The notes beneath the pieces were generated by a model. That model did not search any database, was not told the DNA's origin, and saw nothing but the letters and a program-made list of their open reading frames with translations. A stretch of 64,000 nucleotides of DNA from Piromyces finnis (Eukaryota > Neocallimastigomycota > Neocallimastigomycetes > Neocallimastigales > Neocallimastigaceae): assembly GCA_002104945.1 (NCBI GenBank), contig MCFH01000030.1, positions 1 to 64,000 on the forward strand, written 5' to 3'. The translations under genes and the position numbers were made by a program. This document shows positions 1 through 11,149 of this stretch, one piece after another. Position 1 is the stretch's first letter, and every line of letters starts with the position of its first letter.

Positions 1-1801
1 TTTATTAATATTCCTAATCGGAGGGGACGAAGAATTTTTATCATTAAGAAATACACAAACTTTATTATATAAATCATCATTTTTTAAGGAACATAGAATA
101 GAATTAATTAAAGAATCATCTTTATTAAAAGAATTAATTACATTACATGAAATAAAATTACAACTAAAATTACTACATTCAATATTTTCATTAATCCTAT
201 CATTATTATAAATATTACAGATATGATCACTACGTCTGGATAACAAATCAGGTTTACCAGACTTTTTTCCAGCTCTATAAATTAACTTAAAATCAAATCT
301 TGATAAAAATTCATACCATCTTATCTGTCGTTGTGAGAGCATCTCAGGCTTTCTTGGAAAGGTTAAATTCTTATGATCAGTATAAATAATGAACTGATGC
401 TTTGCACCTTCCAGATAATGCCTCCATTCTTCAAGAGCCACTTTGATAGCGAGCAACTCTTTATCATAAATTTGATAGTTCCTTTGAGACTTGGTTAAGC
501 TAGATGAAATAAAAGCAATAGGGTGCAATTGCCCTTCAAATTCTTGTGAAAGAATTGCACCGACAGCAAAGTTACTAGCGTCAGTCTCAACAATAAAAGG
601 TTTGTTGCTATCAGGGTTCATTAAGATAGGAGCTGAAGTAAAAGCCTTTTTAAGTGTAACAAATGCATTTTGACACTCAGAAACCCAATTAAAAGGAACA
701 TTTTTCCTAGTAAGTTTGTGTAGAGGACTAGCAATTTTCGCAAAGTCTTTAATAAAAATTCTATAATAATTACATAATCCAATAAAGGATTGAACTTCTT
801 TAACGTTTGTAGGAACAGGCCAGTCGAGGATAGCTTTAACTTTATCTCTATCCATTTTCAGACCATCTTTGGATAATACATAACCAAGGAAAGTGGTTTC
901 TGAAACATCAAACTCACACTTCTCTAACTTAACATATAAATTATTTTCTAATAATTTTTTCAATACTTTTTTAACATGTTCATGATGTTCTTCTAGGCTA
1001 TTTGAATATATTAGAATATCATCAATATATGATATAGCAAAATCATCTAAATAATCACTAAGGACATCATTTATGAAATGTTGAAACGTAGCTGGTGCAT
1101 TCTTTAAACCAAAAGGCATGACGAGATATTCAAAATGCCCATATCTTGTTCTAAAGGCAGTTTTGTATTCATCACCCTCTTTGATTCTAACTAAATTATA
1201 AGCAGACTTTAAGTCCAACTTAGTAAAGTATTTTGCACCTTTCACTCTATCCAATAAGTCACCAATTAACGGAAGAGGATATGAATTTCTAATTGTCATG
1301 TCATTAAGTTTCCTATAATCAACGCAAAGTCTTAATGACCCATCTTTCTTTTTGACAAATAAAACTGGTGCTCCGGCAGGAGATGAAGATTTCCTAATGA
1401 AACCTTTTTCTAAATTTTCATTGATATAATTTTTTAATTCATCTCTCTCTGCCTCAGTTAAAGGATAAAGAGGACCATAAAACAAGTTAGCATTATCCTT
1501 TAATCGGATTTCACAATCGTATTCACGATGTGGAGGTAAAATATTACAATTCCTTTCATTAAAAACCTCTTTAAATAATAAATATTGTTTTGGAATTTCA
1601 ATAGATTTTTTATCTTTATTCAAATTATCACTTTCACTTTTACATTTATTAATAATATTACAAAATAAATCATAACAGTTACTAACTGAATTTAATACAC
1701 GAGAATTATTATTATTACACACGTTTTTTGAAAATGAGTACTGTTTTGGTCCAGTGACCGAATTATTATCTTTATTTAAATTTTCATCAATACAATTAAT
1801 G
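1..1801 (-). pseudogene. Family A Ty3-type pol fragment: reverse transcriptase and RNase H
   Basis: The minus strand is open from 1801 to the window edge and reads as the RT and RNase H of a Ty3/gypsy polyprotein. The RT catalytic box is YIDD (1018-1029), preceded by an LVMPFGLKNAPATF-type segment. RNase H follows with an ETDAS block (about 577-592) and a YTDHKN block (about 371-389). Integrase would lie beyond the left edge. The fragment begins exactly at the 5' LTR of element N1, so its upstream gag-protease is missing here. That part is at 19188-20772 on the plus strand. Joining the two across the 5-bp TAATG duplication keeps one reading frame. No internal stop was seen. Family assignment is firm; activity is excluded by the interruption. 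Confidence 0.9.
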
Positions 1802-2592
1802 TGTAAAGATATAATATATATCTTTAGATTATTTAATAATTAATTATTAATTATTAAATAATAAATTAATATTTAGTAAAACTGATTATAAAATTTTTGA
1901 GTAAATTTTATGGAATAATTTAATAATAAATTATTTTATAATAATTCCGTTAAATTTAAATTAAGATAAATATTTAAGTTTAAGGAATAAAAGAATTTTA
2001 ATTAAATTTAAATATTTCAAATATTTTAAATAATTAAAATATTTTTCAAATACTTTTTATTTAGTTTTAGAATAGATTATACTTTTTTATTTAAATTTAG
2101 AATAGTTTAATAATTTTAACTTAGTTTTAAAAATAGATTTATTTATATTTCAATAGGAAATATATTAAGAATAGTATTGATAATATTAAATTAATTTATA
2201 GAAAATACATGGGCTTTATTCAATTTTGAGTTTACTCAAATTGAATTAAAAGTATAATGAATTAGTTTAGTTTAGTTCTGTTATTTTATTATTTAATTAA
2301 ATTAGTTTTGTTTATTTTATATTAAATATATGTTTATTTAAATAGAATAATATATTAGAATATAATTATGAAAAAATATAAATACATGTAATTTTTATTT
2401 GTTAAATCGATGTAATTGTTATTTTCAATTTTTTAATTATTAACTATTATATAGTTAATAATATTTTTAAGAGTTTAAATAAAAATGTTTTTTTTTAAAA
2501 TAAAAATTTAATGTTTTATTTTTTTATTTTTGTGTTAATAAAAATTGTTTTGTTTTAAGTATAAAATCTGTTTTAAATTTTATACTTTTACA
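1802..2592 (+). repeat. 5' LTR of N1
   Basis: This 791-bp repeat has TG...CA ends. The left flank is TAATG (1797-1801). It contains a TATAAATA box (2377-2384) and, about 35 bp downstream, GTAATTGTTAT (2412-2422). That 11-mer is the exact reverse complement of the primer site just after the LTR. The 3' partner is 7137-7928. Confidence 0.9.
2377..2422 (+). promoter_or_regulatory. LTR promoter and predicted transcript start of N1
   Basis: TATAAATA at 2377-2384 is followed about 35 bp later by GTAATTGTTAT at 2412-2422. The same pair at the same spacing occurs in the family A LTR (TATAAATA at 18594-18601, 11-mer at 18628-18638). In the self-priming Tf1/sushi group the first bases of the mRNA pair with the primer site, so the transcript is predicted to start at or next to 2412. 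The start is inferred, not observed. Confidence 0.65.
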
Positions 2593-2603
2593 ATAACAAT
2601 TAC
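2593..2603 (+). other. Self-priming primer-binding site of N1
   Basis: ATAACAATTAC follows the LTR directly and is perfectly complementary to GTAATTGTTAT at the predicted RNA 5' end (2412-2422). It lacks the TGG start expected of a tRNA-primed site. The same arrangement is found in N2 (26317-26327, minus) and family A (18796-18806). Confidence 0.75.
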
Positions 2604-2689
2604 CTTTTCTTATTAAAAAACACGTTTTATATTTAATAATAAAACAATTTTTATTTTCTGAAGTTACAACATTGGGAATTGCTACCGTA

Positions 2690-3040
2690 GAAAATTTGGA
2701 ACTTTTCGGAAATTTTTTCTCTTCGGAAATTTTTTTTTTTTTTGTCTACTTGAGTAGCCTACCTTGTGGAACTATTTATGGTGTAACTTCTGTCAGTGTA
2801 ACATTAATTTTGTGTTACCCTACTTTGTGAAATTCTAAATAAATTTTGTGAAACACTACTTTGTGGAACTATAATTGTGGAATTTTTACCTACTTGTGGA
2901 ACACTACCTTGTGAAATCCTTCCTTCGTGGAATTCTTTTGAACGAATCTCGTGGAACTTTGCTTGTGGAACTTCTACTCTGTGAAACTTTCCTTTTTATA
3001 TTGGAATTGGAATAAGTGTAACTCTACTGTATGGAACAAT
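2690..3040 (+). repeat. Degenerate TTGTGGAAC-type repeats in the N1 leader
   Basis: About a dozen imperfect copies of a short motif near TTGTGGAAC/T, spaced roughly 15-40 bp, occur between the primer site and the hairpin array. N2 has the same block on the minus strand (about 25890-26250). Family A has a different short-repeat block in the equivalent place (18876-18975). Function unknown. Confidence 0.65.
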
Positions 3041-3141
3041 GAAATCTTTATATATAAAATCTATCTGTAATACTAATAGAAATATATTTATGAAATACTC
3101 TTGTTTTTAAATTGATGAAACTCTTTTAAAATTAAATTTAA

Positions 3142-4455
3142 TTATAATATACTATAAAAAGAACTCGCTCGACACCGTTTGATAGGATAGAGTCTGAGCG
3201 ACATCTTTTATACATAGTATATTATAAATTAAATTGGATATATACAATTAAAAGAGTAAATTAAATCAAAAAATTAATTGCAAAGTAAGAAAATTAAAAC
3301 TTATTTAAAAAGAAAGAAAATTAAGAAAAAGTTAATAAAATTTTAAAATTATTTAAATATATTGAGAAATAAGTGAATTAGTATGTTGATTTCACTTATT
3401 TGAATGAATTATTAATTGTTATTTTGAAATGAACTTATTATATACTTAAAAGACCTCGCTCGACACCGTTTGATAGGATAGAGTCTGAGCGACATCTTTT
3501 AGACGTAGTATATAATAATTTTAGATTTATTTAAAATACATTGAGAAATATGAAAATTAAAATTTTGATATTTATTAATTAAAAGTAGTTGAGGAATAAG
3601 TTATCTTATTGAAATAAATTTATTATATACTATAAAAGACCTCGCTCGACACCTTTTGATAGGATAGAGTCTGAGCGACATCTTTAGATATTGTATATAA
3701 TAAATTAAATTGAATATATAATTAAAACAAATTAAAATTTGATTATATAATAAGTAAATTTGAAATGAATTTATTATATACTTAAAAGACCTCGCTCGAC
3801 ACCTTTTGATAGGATAGAGTCTGAGCGACATCTTTTAGATATAGTATATAATAAATTAAAATTAAGAAATGAATTAAAATTTTACAATAAAAGTAAAAGT
3901 AATAAATGTGTAAAGTTAGTTAAATAAATAAATTATTCTTTATTATAATAAGATTTCGATGACACCTTTTTAGAGGACAGAGTCAGATCGACATCTTTTT
4001 GGGAAATAGTATATAATAAATTAAATTGAAAATACTATAAATTAATTTAACTTGAAAATTTGAAATATATAATTTTATTTAATGAAGTTAGAAAATGATT
4101 TGATATTTAAAATTACTTTTAAAATAATTTAACTTCATACTAAATAAAGAACTCGACGACACCTTTTCTTTAAAGGATAGAGTCAGGTCGACTTCTTTAA
4201 TATGAAGATACAATATAAATTCGATTAACTAACTAAATAAATATAATATATTCAAGGATTATATATTATTAATTAAATTATATAAATACAATTAAGAAGT
4301 TTATTAAATAATATATTAAAATATTTTGAAGTAATACGAAAACGAACTTAAAAATTTAATTTCATTGTAATAACTTACTTTATACTTTATAAAGAATTCG
4401 CTGACACCAGTTGATATGATGGAGTCAGGTCGACTTCTTTTATATAAAGGTGTAT
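3142..4455 (+). repeat. Array of seven structured hairpin repeats in N1
   Basis: Seven copies of a roughly 45-nt core, at about 3161, 3453, 3640, 3790, 3954, 4149 and 4395, are separated by 100-280 bp of AT-rich DNA. Each has GACACC...GG...GAGTC-like inner parts inside a variable outer stem. Outer stem arms change together between copies: CGCTC/GAGCG, CGAT/ATCG and CGAC/GTCG. Several cores are also flanked by inverted TATTATATAC / GTATATAATA arms. One copy of the core precedes gag in family A (19049-19092). The pattern favours a selected RNA structure; its role is inferred. Confidence 0.75.
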
Positions 4456-7103
4456 TTTATATAACTGAATATTTGACTAAATAGAAAATTCTTAATAATT
4501 AGAATATAAATTTAAAGCATTTTTAATTTGATTTGAATTTATCAACAAAAGTCAATACAAATTTAGTTATTTAAAAAGTTATACATTTATTAAAAAAAAA
4601 ATTATTTTTATATTTAGTAAATTAAGATAATTTGATTGTAATAGTTTATTAAATAATTTATTAAACAAATGATTAAGAATAAATAATTAAAATAATTTGA
4701 ATTCAATATGAGGAGGTTTTACAAATTTAGTTGTTAAATAAATTATGTTTTTTATATTTAATAAATTAAAATAAATTAATTAAATAAAGAATTTTTTATA
4801 AAGAAGTTATTGTATATCTAGTTAATAAGTTTATATTTTTATTAAGAAGTAAGTTTTATATTTAAAAGATTCAAATAACTTGAATAAATTAATATAGTAG
4901 TTTTGATTGAATAATTATAAAGTTAAATAAATATATAATAAGAAATGAGTGTAATATTTTTTATTCTTAATAATATGATGGTAGTGAAATCAGAGCTAGA
5001 AAATTAATCTATTCTGGATCTGTTCTTAATTTCATTTATCTGGATTTTATAAAGAATAAAATGAAAATAAAAAGAAACAAGAAAGAAGAACAATTCAGTA
5101 ATGAAATAATAAATTTGAAAATTCCAATGTTTTAAAAAGAAACTTAATGAATTACTGAATTGTGGAGGATTATAACAAAATGTTAAGTACATTTGTCCTA
5201 TGGAAAATAATGTTATCTAAATAATTTTAATTATAATAAATGTAATTTAAAAAATAAATATGATTGTAATGTATTAGTATTGTAGAATTAGAAATAGCTA
5301 TAATAGAAATTAATGAGGAATAGTTTTAGTAATAGTAACAACTTGATAGTATAATAGTTAGTATTAATAATAATTAAAAAAAAAATAGAATTAATAAATA
5401 CAACAAATGAAAAAAAAATATAATAAAATGTAATAAATAGAATAAAGTAATAAATAGAATAAGTTAATAAATATGATAAATGTAATAAATAGAATAAATT
5501 AATAAATATAATAAGTTAATAAATATGATAAATGTAATAAATATAATGAATAAAACAAATATAAATTAATGTAATATGTATAATAATTATAAGAGTTTTT
5601 AATAAATGAATAGTTTTTATGTACTTAATAAAACGAACTTTATAAAGGAAAAAAAAAAAAAAGATTTTAATCTTTATACAATTCTTTTTAATGGAAGTAT
5701 AATGAGATTGATAACTATAATTACTATATATTGATTGTAGGAAATTAAATGATATAATTATTGAAATTCATATATTCCTTTAATCAATAAATAAGATAAA
5801 TGGAGTAAAATATGTTTTTAAACTAAATTTAAATATATCAATAGCTTAGTAAGAATTAAATAAAGTGATGAATTTAAAATTGCTTTAATCTTTATATGGC
5901 ATTTTTAATTTATTATCATACCTTTTATTCAAAAATGTATCAGCTCTATTTTAATATTTTAAGTGATGCTTTTGATGAAGTATTTTAATTACTTTATAAT
6001 TAATAATATTTAGTACAACATTATGTATATGTTTATATCAATTCTGTGATGTTTTATTGATGATATTTAAATTTATGAATTCATTGTTAAATTTTTAAAA
6101 AAGAAATAATTTTATAATACCATATATTGATAAATTATAAAATAAAAGAGAATTATAAATATGCTAAAAGTATTTTAAAAACGTCTAAAAATGATAAATT
6201 TGTTAATTAAATTATAGTATTTACTTGATGACTTGATACCACTTTTGTTTATTTAATAATAAGATTAAAAAAAAATAGTGGTATAGTTAATATAATTATT
6301 GAATGATGTTTTTCCATTATTATTAATGAATGTTAATTTTTTTACAAATATTTTATTACTAAGAATTTTGTTATATTTATTTGCTTAATAATAACCTTTA
6401 AAAAAAATAAGTTCCACTTGGTTTAAAGCTTGTACAATAATAAAAAACATTTAATACTCTTTAAATGCTATTTTCTTTATAATTTTAGAATTGTCTGTTT
6501 GATATATTTAATATAAATTTTATCACAGACTTTTCATTTAAATGAGAGGGTGAACGAGATATTGTTCCAATATCTCCGTTGGTTAATAAAATCGAATTGA
6601 TTGTTATATTGGAATCTACTTATAATATTTTATTGTAATCAATCAATCAATTTCAATTTTATACAAACTATGGATTTAATTTAAAATTTAATATTGAAAT
6701 TTCTTCAGCTAATAAATCAAAGAAAGTTGAACAGATTATTATAAGTATTAATAAAAAGTATTAAAATTGTAAAATAGAATTTTAATCATGCATAAGAAGA
6801 TTATAAAAGTCATGATGATCAAGAAGAATTGAATAAATAAAAATTTGAAACTTAAGTAAATGTTTTGTTTTGAATACTTAAATAAAAATGTTAATAGAAA
6901 ACAATTTATAAATAACCATAATCTGAATATAAAAACAAATGGATTCTTGATGATTAAGTTTTAGATAAATTATTAGAATTATGTATAAGTAACAAGAATG
7001 ATAATAAGAGTATAAATAAATTAAATACTTATATATTTTTTTAACAATGTTATGATTTAGAAAAAGTAGTAACCATTTGTTATTTAAATTTCTTCAAGAA
7101 AAT
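4456..7103 (+). other. AT-rich non-coding interior of N1
   Basis: This 2.6 kb is very AT-rich and shows no retroviral-type coding. Short TAATAAATA-rich runs occur around 5400-5590. The only notable open frame (62 codons, minus, 5004-5192) has no recognisable domain. The same sequence is present inverted in N2. Confidence 0.6.
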
Positions 7104-7137
7104 AATCTCGCAGGAGCTCGACTTAAAGGGCGAGATT
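7104..7137 (+). promoter_or_regulatory. 3' hairpin with polypurine tract of N1
   Basis: AATCTCGC (7104-7111) and GCGAGATT (7130-7137) form a perfect 8-bp inverted repeat. Its loop ends in AAAGG, and the last paired base is the first base of the 3' LTR. The purine-rich AAAGGGCGAGA directly before the LTR is the likely plus-strand primer. Confidence 0.6.
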
Positions 7138-7928
7138 GTAAAGATATAATATATATCTTTAGATTATTTAATAATTAATTATTAATTATTAAATAATAAA
7201 TTAATATTTAGTAAAACTGATTATAAAATTTTTGAGTAAATTTTATGGAATAATTTAATAATAAATTATTTTATAATAATTCCGTTAAATTTAAATTAAG
7301 ATAAATATTTAAGTTTAAGGAATAAAAGAATTTTAATTAAATTTAAATATTTCAAATATTTTAAATAATTAAAATATTTTTCAAATACTTTTTATTTAGT
7401 TTTAGAATAGATTATACTTTTTTATTTAAATTTAGAATAGTTTAATAATTTTAACTTAGTTTTAAAAATAGATTTATTTATATTTCAATAGGAAATATAT
7501 TAAGAATAGTATTGATAATATTAAATTAATTTATAGAAAATACATGGGCTTTATTCAATTTTGAGTTTACTCAAATTGAATTAAAAGTATAATGAATTAG
7601 TTTAGTTTAGTTCTGTTATTTTATTATTTAATTAAATTAGTTTTGTTTATTTTATATTAAATATATGTTTATTTAAATAGAATAATATATTAGAATATAA
7701 TTATGAAAAAATATAAATACATGTAATTTTTATTTGTTAAATCGATGTAATTGTTATTTTCAATTTTTTAATTATTAACTATTATATAGTTAATAATATT
7801 TTTAAGAGTTTAAATAAAAATGTTTTTTTTTTAAAATAAAAATTTAATGTTTTATTTTTTTATTTTTGTGTTAATAAAAATTGTTTTGTTTTAAGTATAA
7901 AATCTGTTTTAAATTTTATACTTTTACA
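7137..7928 (+). repeat. 3' LTR of N1
   Basis: This 792-bp near-identical partner of 1802-2592 differs by one T in a T-run. It is followed by TTTTAC (7929-7934). That hexamer does not match the TAATG at the left end of N1, but does match the flank of N2 at 27121-27126 (reverse complement). Confidence 0.9.
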
Positions 7929-9090
7929 TTTTACTAAAAATTATCAAGTTGTTGATAATACTCTTTATTATAAAAAAGATGAATTATATCTTAAAGTTAT
8001 TTACAAAGATGAAGATAAAAAAGATATTATTAGTCGTGCTCATTCTGTTGGTCATGAAGGTGCTGAAAAGACCACAAATAGAATTTTAAAATCTTATTAT
8101 TGGCCTGGTATTTGGAATGATGTTAGAATGTGGGTAAAGTCCTGTAGAAAATGTCAACTTTGTAGACCTAAGCCTTTACCTAAAAATACTGAAGATAATA
8201 TAACCCCAATTGAACAACCATTTACTAGAGTCGGATTAGATATAGTTGGCCCATTACCACTTACTAAACATGGAAATTCTTATATTATTACCCTTGTTGA
8301 TTATTTCACTAAATGGGTTGAAGCTAAAGCAATTCCAAATATGAAATCAGAAGAAGTAATAAAATTTTTAATAGAAGTAATAACAAGACATGGTCCACCA
8401 GAAATAATTGTTACTGATAATGGAAGTTCATTTATTTCTGATATTACTAAAATGATGATTGATTTATATGGATCATGGGTTCATTTTGTTTCTCCTCATC
8501 ATCCACAATCTAATGGTATGATTGAGAATAGAAACAAAGAAATAGGAAAAACTTTAAGACTCTTAATTGAAAATGAATCTGAATGGGATGAATATCTACC
8601 ATCTGCATTATGGTCACTTAGAACTACCAAAAATTCAAAAACAAAGTTTAGTAGTTTCGAATTATTATATGGTAGAAGAGACACATGGCCATTAGAAATA
8701 ATGTTTCCTGATATTTATAAAGATCCTAATGAAACAGAAGAGGAATATATTTTTAGAAGATTTTTAAGGCATCAAAATTGGGTAAAACAAGCTACTGAAT
8801 ATTCTAATCATGCTAATCAATATTGGGAACATAGAATAGGTTTATCCAAAGCTTTAAAGAAGACTTATAAACCGGGTGATCATGTTATGATAAGATTAAT
8901 AGGAAGAAGTAAATTAAATCCTTATTTTTATGGTCCTTATAAAGTTGTTAATAAACAAAAATTTAATACTGTTGTACTTGAAGATCCACATACAGGAAAA
9001 CTACTTGATAGAAATGTACATATTAAAAATATTTTTCCTTACGTTCTACCAGAACAAAATTTAACTTCAAGGGACGAAGTTAATTCTTAA
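7929..9090 (+). pseudogene. Family B integrase, 3' part of pol
   Basis: The plus strand is open from the N1 LTR to a stop at 9088-9090. It encodes a Ty3-type integrase. An HHCC zinc finger (HSVGHEG ... CRKCQLC) is followed by the catalytic core with GLDIVGPL, TDNGSSF and the NGMIENRNKEIGK glutamate block. The C-terminus has a GPY/F module (YFYGPYKVV) and no chromodomain. The 5' part of this pol (protease, RT, RNase H) is on the other strand at 27121-29812. The two join in frame across the TTTTAC duplication. A 19-nt hairpin conserved with other elements (9063-9081) overlaps the last codons. The ATG at 8128 is internal, not a real start. Confidence 0.92.
9063..9081 (+). other. Conserved 3' hairpin motif, element B
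   Basis: AACTTC and GAAGTT arms enclose the 7-nt loop AAGGGAC, 22 bp before the 3' LTR. Elements D (13045-13063) and H (16054-16072, minus) carry the same hairpin at almost the same distance. Confidence 0.65.
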
Positions 9091-9103
9091 AAGGCCGAGA
9101 AAC

Positions 9104-9894
9104 TGATAAATAATGAAATTAATAAATATAAAATTATTATTAAACCTGATTTTTAAGTTAACCCTAAAAGTAACTTAAAACAAGTTATAGTTTAATTAAG
9201 TACTTTACCAAAATTCTTAAATAAAATTAATCCTAAACACTGCATATATTTTGATTATTGAAAGAAAATAATAAACTTTAATTAATCGAGATCAAAATAT
9301 ATAACTTTTGTTAAATTAATTGTTAAATTAAATGTTTAATAACTTCGTTAGTAAATTACACTTTAAAAGTAAACAAATATAATAATTCATGTTATAAAAT
9401 AATATAATTAAACACCTTTATTAAAACATTAAAAATAATTATTACTTTAATTAATTGTAAAATAAACAACTTTTTATATTCTTTAACTTTTAATTATTTC
9501 TTTTATTGTTATTTCTAATTACTTTTATTACTTTTATTGTAAATAGTTATTAATTTTATTGTTTTAATGTAAATAGTTTAAATCTAAAAGAAAATATAAA
9601 TACATGTAAATATTCTTATTTTAATCATTATTATTATTATTAATAAAGAAATATTATAATTTTAATAATCACTTTTATAATTAATTAAATAAAATTTTAA
9701 ATATTTAAATATTAGAAAAACGAGTGTTTCTAATAAAACAATTTAGTGTTTTTAATAAAACAATTTTATTAATCTTTATAAAAACAATTTTAAATTCTAA
9801 TCCATATAACTTATATAGTTATAACTCAAGATATAATATAATAATCACTTTTTGAAGTAAAATTCAAAATTAAGATTATTATCAAATTATATCA
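9104..9894 (+). repeat. 3' LTR of element B
   Basis: This 791-bp repeat (TGATAAATAATG ... ATTATATCA) appears identical to the inverted copy at 32804-33594, the B 5' LTR. It follows the B integrase by 13 bp. Near-identity over 24 kb and opposite orientation indicate one young element split by a later inversion. Confidence 0.88.
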
Positions 9895-9899
9895 TTTTT

Positions 9900-10520
9900 T
9901 GATAACGGATTGGTAGTTATATTACAACTTTTTAACTACTTCTTCTGTTATCTTATATTGTTTTATCTCGACAGCTATTGTACGAGCTTTAACAATATCT
10001 ACTAGTTTTATTAATTTATTTTAAGTTATTTTATAATTTTAATAGTTTTATTATTTTAATAATATTTATATAGAATAATAACACCAGATTTATTCTATAA
10101 AATATTATTTATTATTAACACAATAATTACAAATTAGACAAGTTTAATTTCGTTTTTATATTTTCTTTTATTTATTGTTCTTACGCTCTTTTTAACAATA
10201 ATTTTTATTATATAAAAACTTATTTTTGTCTTTTAAATATTATTATGTATTCACTAATTAATTATATTAACTATTATTAAAATTTAACTTATTATTAGTA
10301 ATCTAAGTCTTCTCATTTTCTACTAAAAAATATTATTATTCTTTATAATAAAAATTATTTTTATAATTTAACCCAATCAAATATATAAATTTATAAAATA
10401 TTTGATTTTATGTAAATTATATTTTTATAATAAACTATATAAAATTATTTAATAATTATTTTATAATAAAATTTTCTACTAATATCAAATGTATAATATA
10501 TTTATAATTATTATTTATCA
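9900..10520. repeat. Putative solo LTR J
   Basis: A 621-bp TG...CA unit begins TGATAACGG and ends TTTATCA. TTTTT separates it from the B LTR on the left and TT separates it from LTR C2 on the right. There is no coding content. It is called an LTR from its ends and its place in the chain; I saw no second copy. Confidence 0.45.
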
Positions 10521-10522
10521 TT

Positions 10523-11045
10523 TGATACGAAGAAAAATATTATCTTAATTCTATAAATGAATATAGAAAGTGATAATATTTGTATCTAAAATTTAATAAA
10601 TAAAAATAAATAAGAAAATAAAAATAGAATGAATGATTTTTATACTTGTTCATTTGCAAGTCTTTGTTAGTTTAAAATATAAAATTATTTTATTTAATTA
10701 TAAAGTTTTAATATTTAATAACTCTTGTATTATTAAATATATATATGTTATGGTTTAATACATCTTGAATGTATGTAAATATAATCACAACTATTATTTT
10801 AATAAAATTTAATATTATTATCTAATTTTACTGGATTATTAGGAACAATTTTAAAATAAAATGATTCTATCACTATTTATACAAAATTATTATTTTAAAG
10901 TATAATTATAAACAAATATAAACTATTTAATTTAAAACTAAATAAACAATTAAATAAACAAAAAGTTTACATTTATAATTTTTAATTTAATAATTTTATA
11001 CATGTTAATTATTTTAATTTTCAACTATCTGTGTTTTAATATTAA

Positions 11046-11112
<67 letters not shown>

Positions 11113-11144
11113 AATTCATAATTTATAAATTTAATTATTTATCA
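10523..11144 (-). repeat. Solo LTR C2 (inverted) with ATT microsatellite
   Basis: This is the reverse complement of the C units at 13504-14254 and 33599-34161, with TGATAAATAATT at its right end. It contains an (ATT)n tract at about 11040-11112, in the place of the AAT tract of C1. There is no coding content. Confidence 0.8.
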
Positions 11145-11149
11145 ATTTT

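Larger units (their letters stand above)
1802..7928 (+). mobile_element. Non-coding LTR element N, copy 1
   Basis: Two near-identical ~791-bp repeats (1802-2592 and 7137-7928), starting TGTAAAG and ending TTTTACA, enclose 4.5 kb. I find no gag, protease, RT or integrase in it on either strand; the few short open frames look like chance. It keeps retrotransposon signals: an LTR promoter, an 11-nt primer site, repeated hairpins and a 3' purine hairpin. LTRs and leader start match family A (18057-18806), so N is most likely a non-autonomous (LARD-like) partner of A. It sits between A pol (left) and B integrase (right), and its two flanks do not match each other. LTRs differ mainly by one T in a T-run, so insertion looks recent. 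Confidence 0.85.

Noticed and set aside
3161-3205. Hammerhead or other self-cleaving ribozyme in the repeated hairpin
   Set aside because: I could not find the CUGAUGA and GAAA core boxes, or another ribozyme core I recognise. The fold is a bulged stem-loop.
3601-3831. 76-codon minus-strand open frame with an internal repeat (also at 24872-25102)
   Set aside because: It is simply the hairpin repeat read twice, and it is not kept open across the other hairpin copies.
5004-5192. 62-codon open frame identical in N1 and N2
   Set aside because: The whole elements are near-identical, so sharing it says nothing. No domain, and the composition matches non-coding DNA.
1797-7934. N1 as a simple insertion with lost target duplication
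   Set aside because: TAATG and TTTTAC differ completely, but each has its exact partner at N2, so inversion explains both without mutation.
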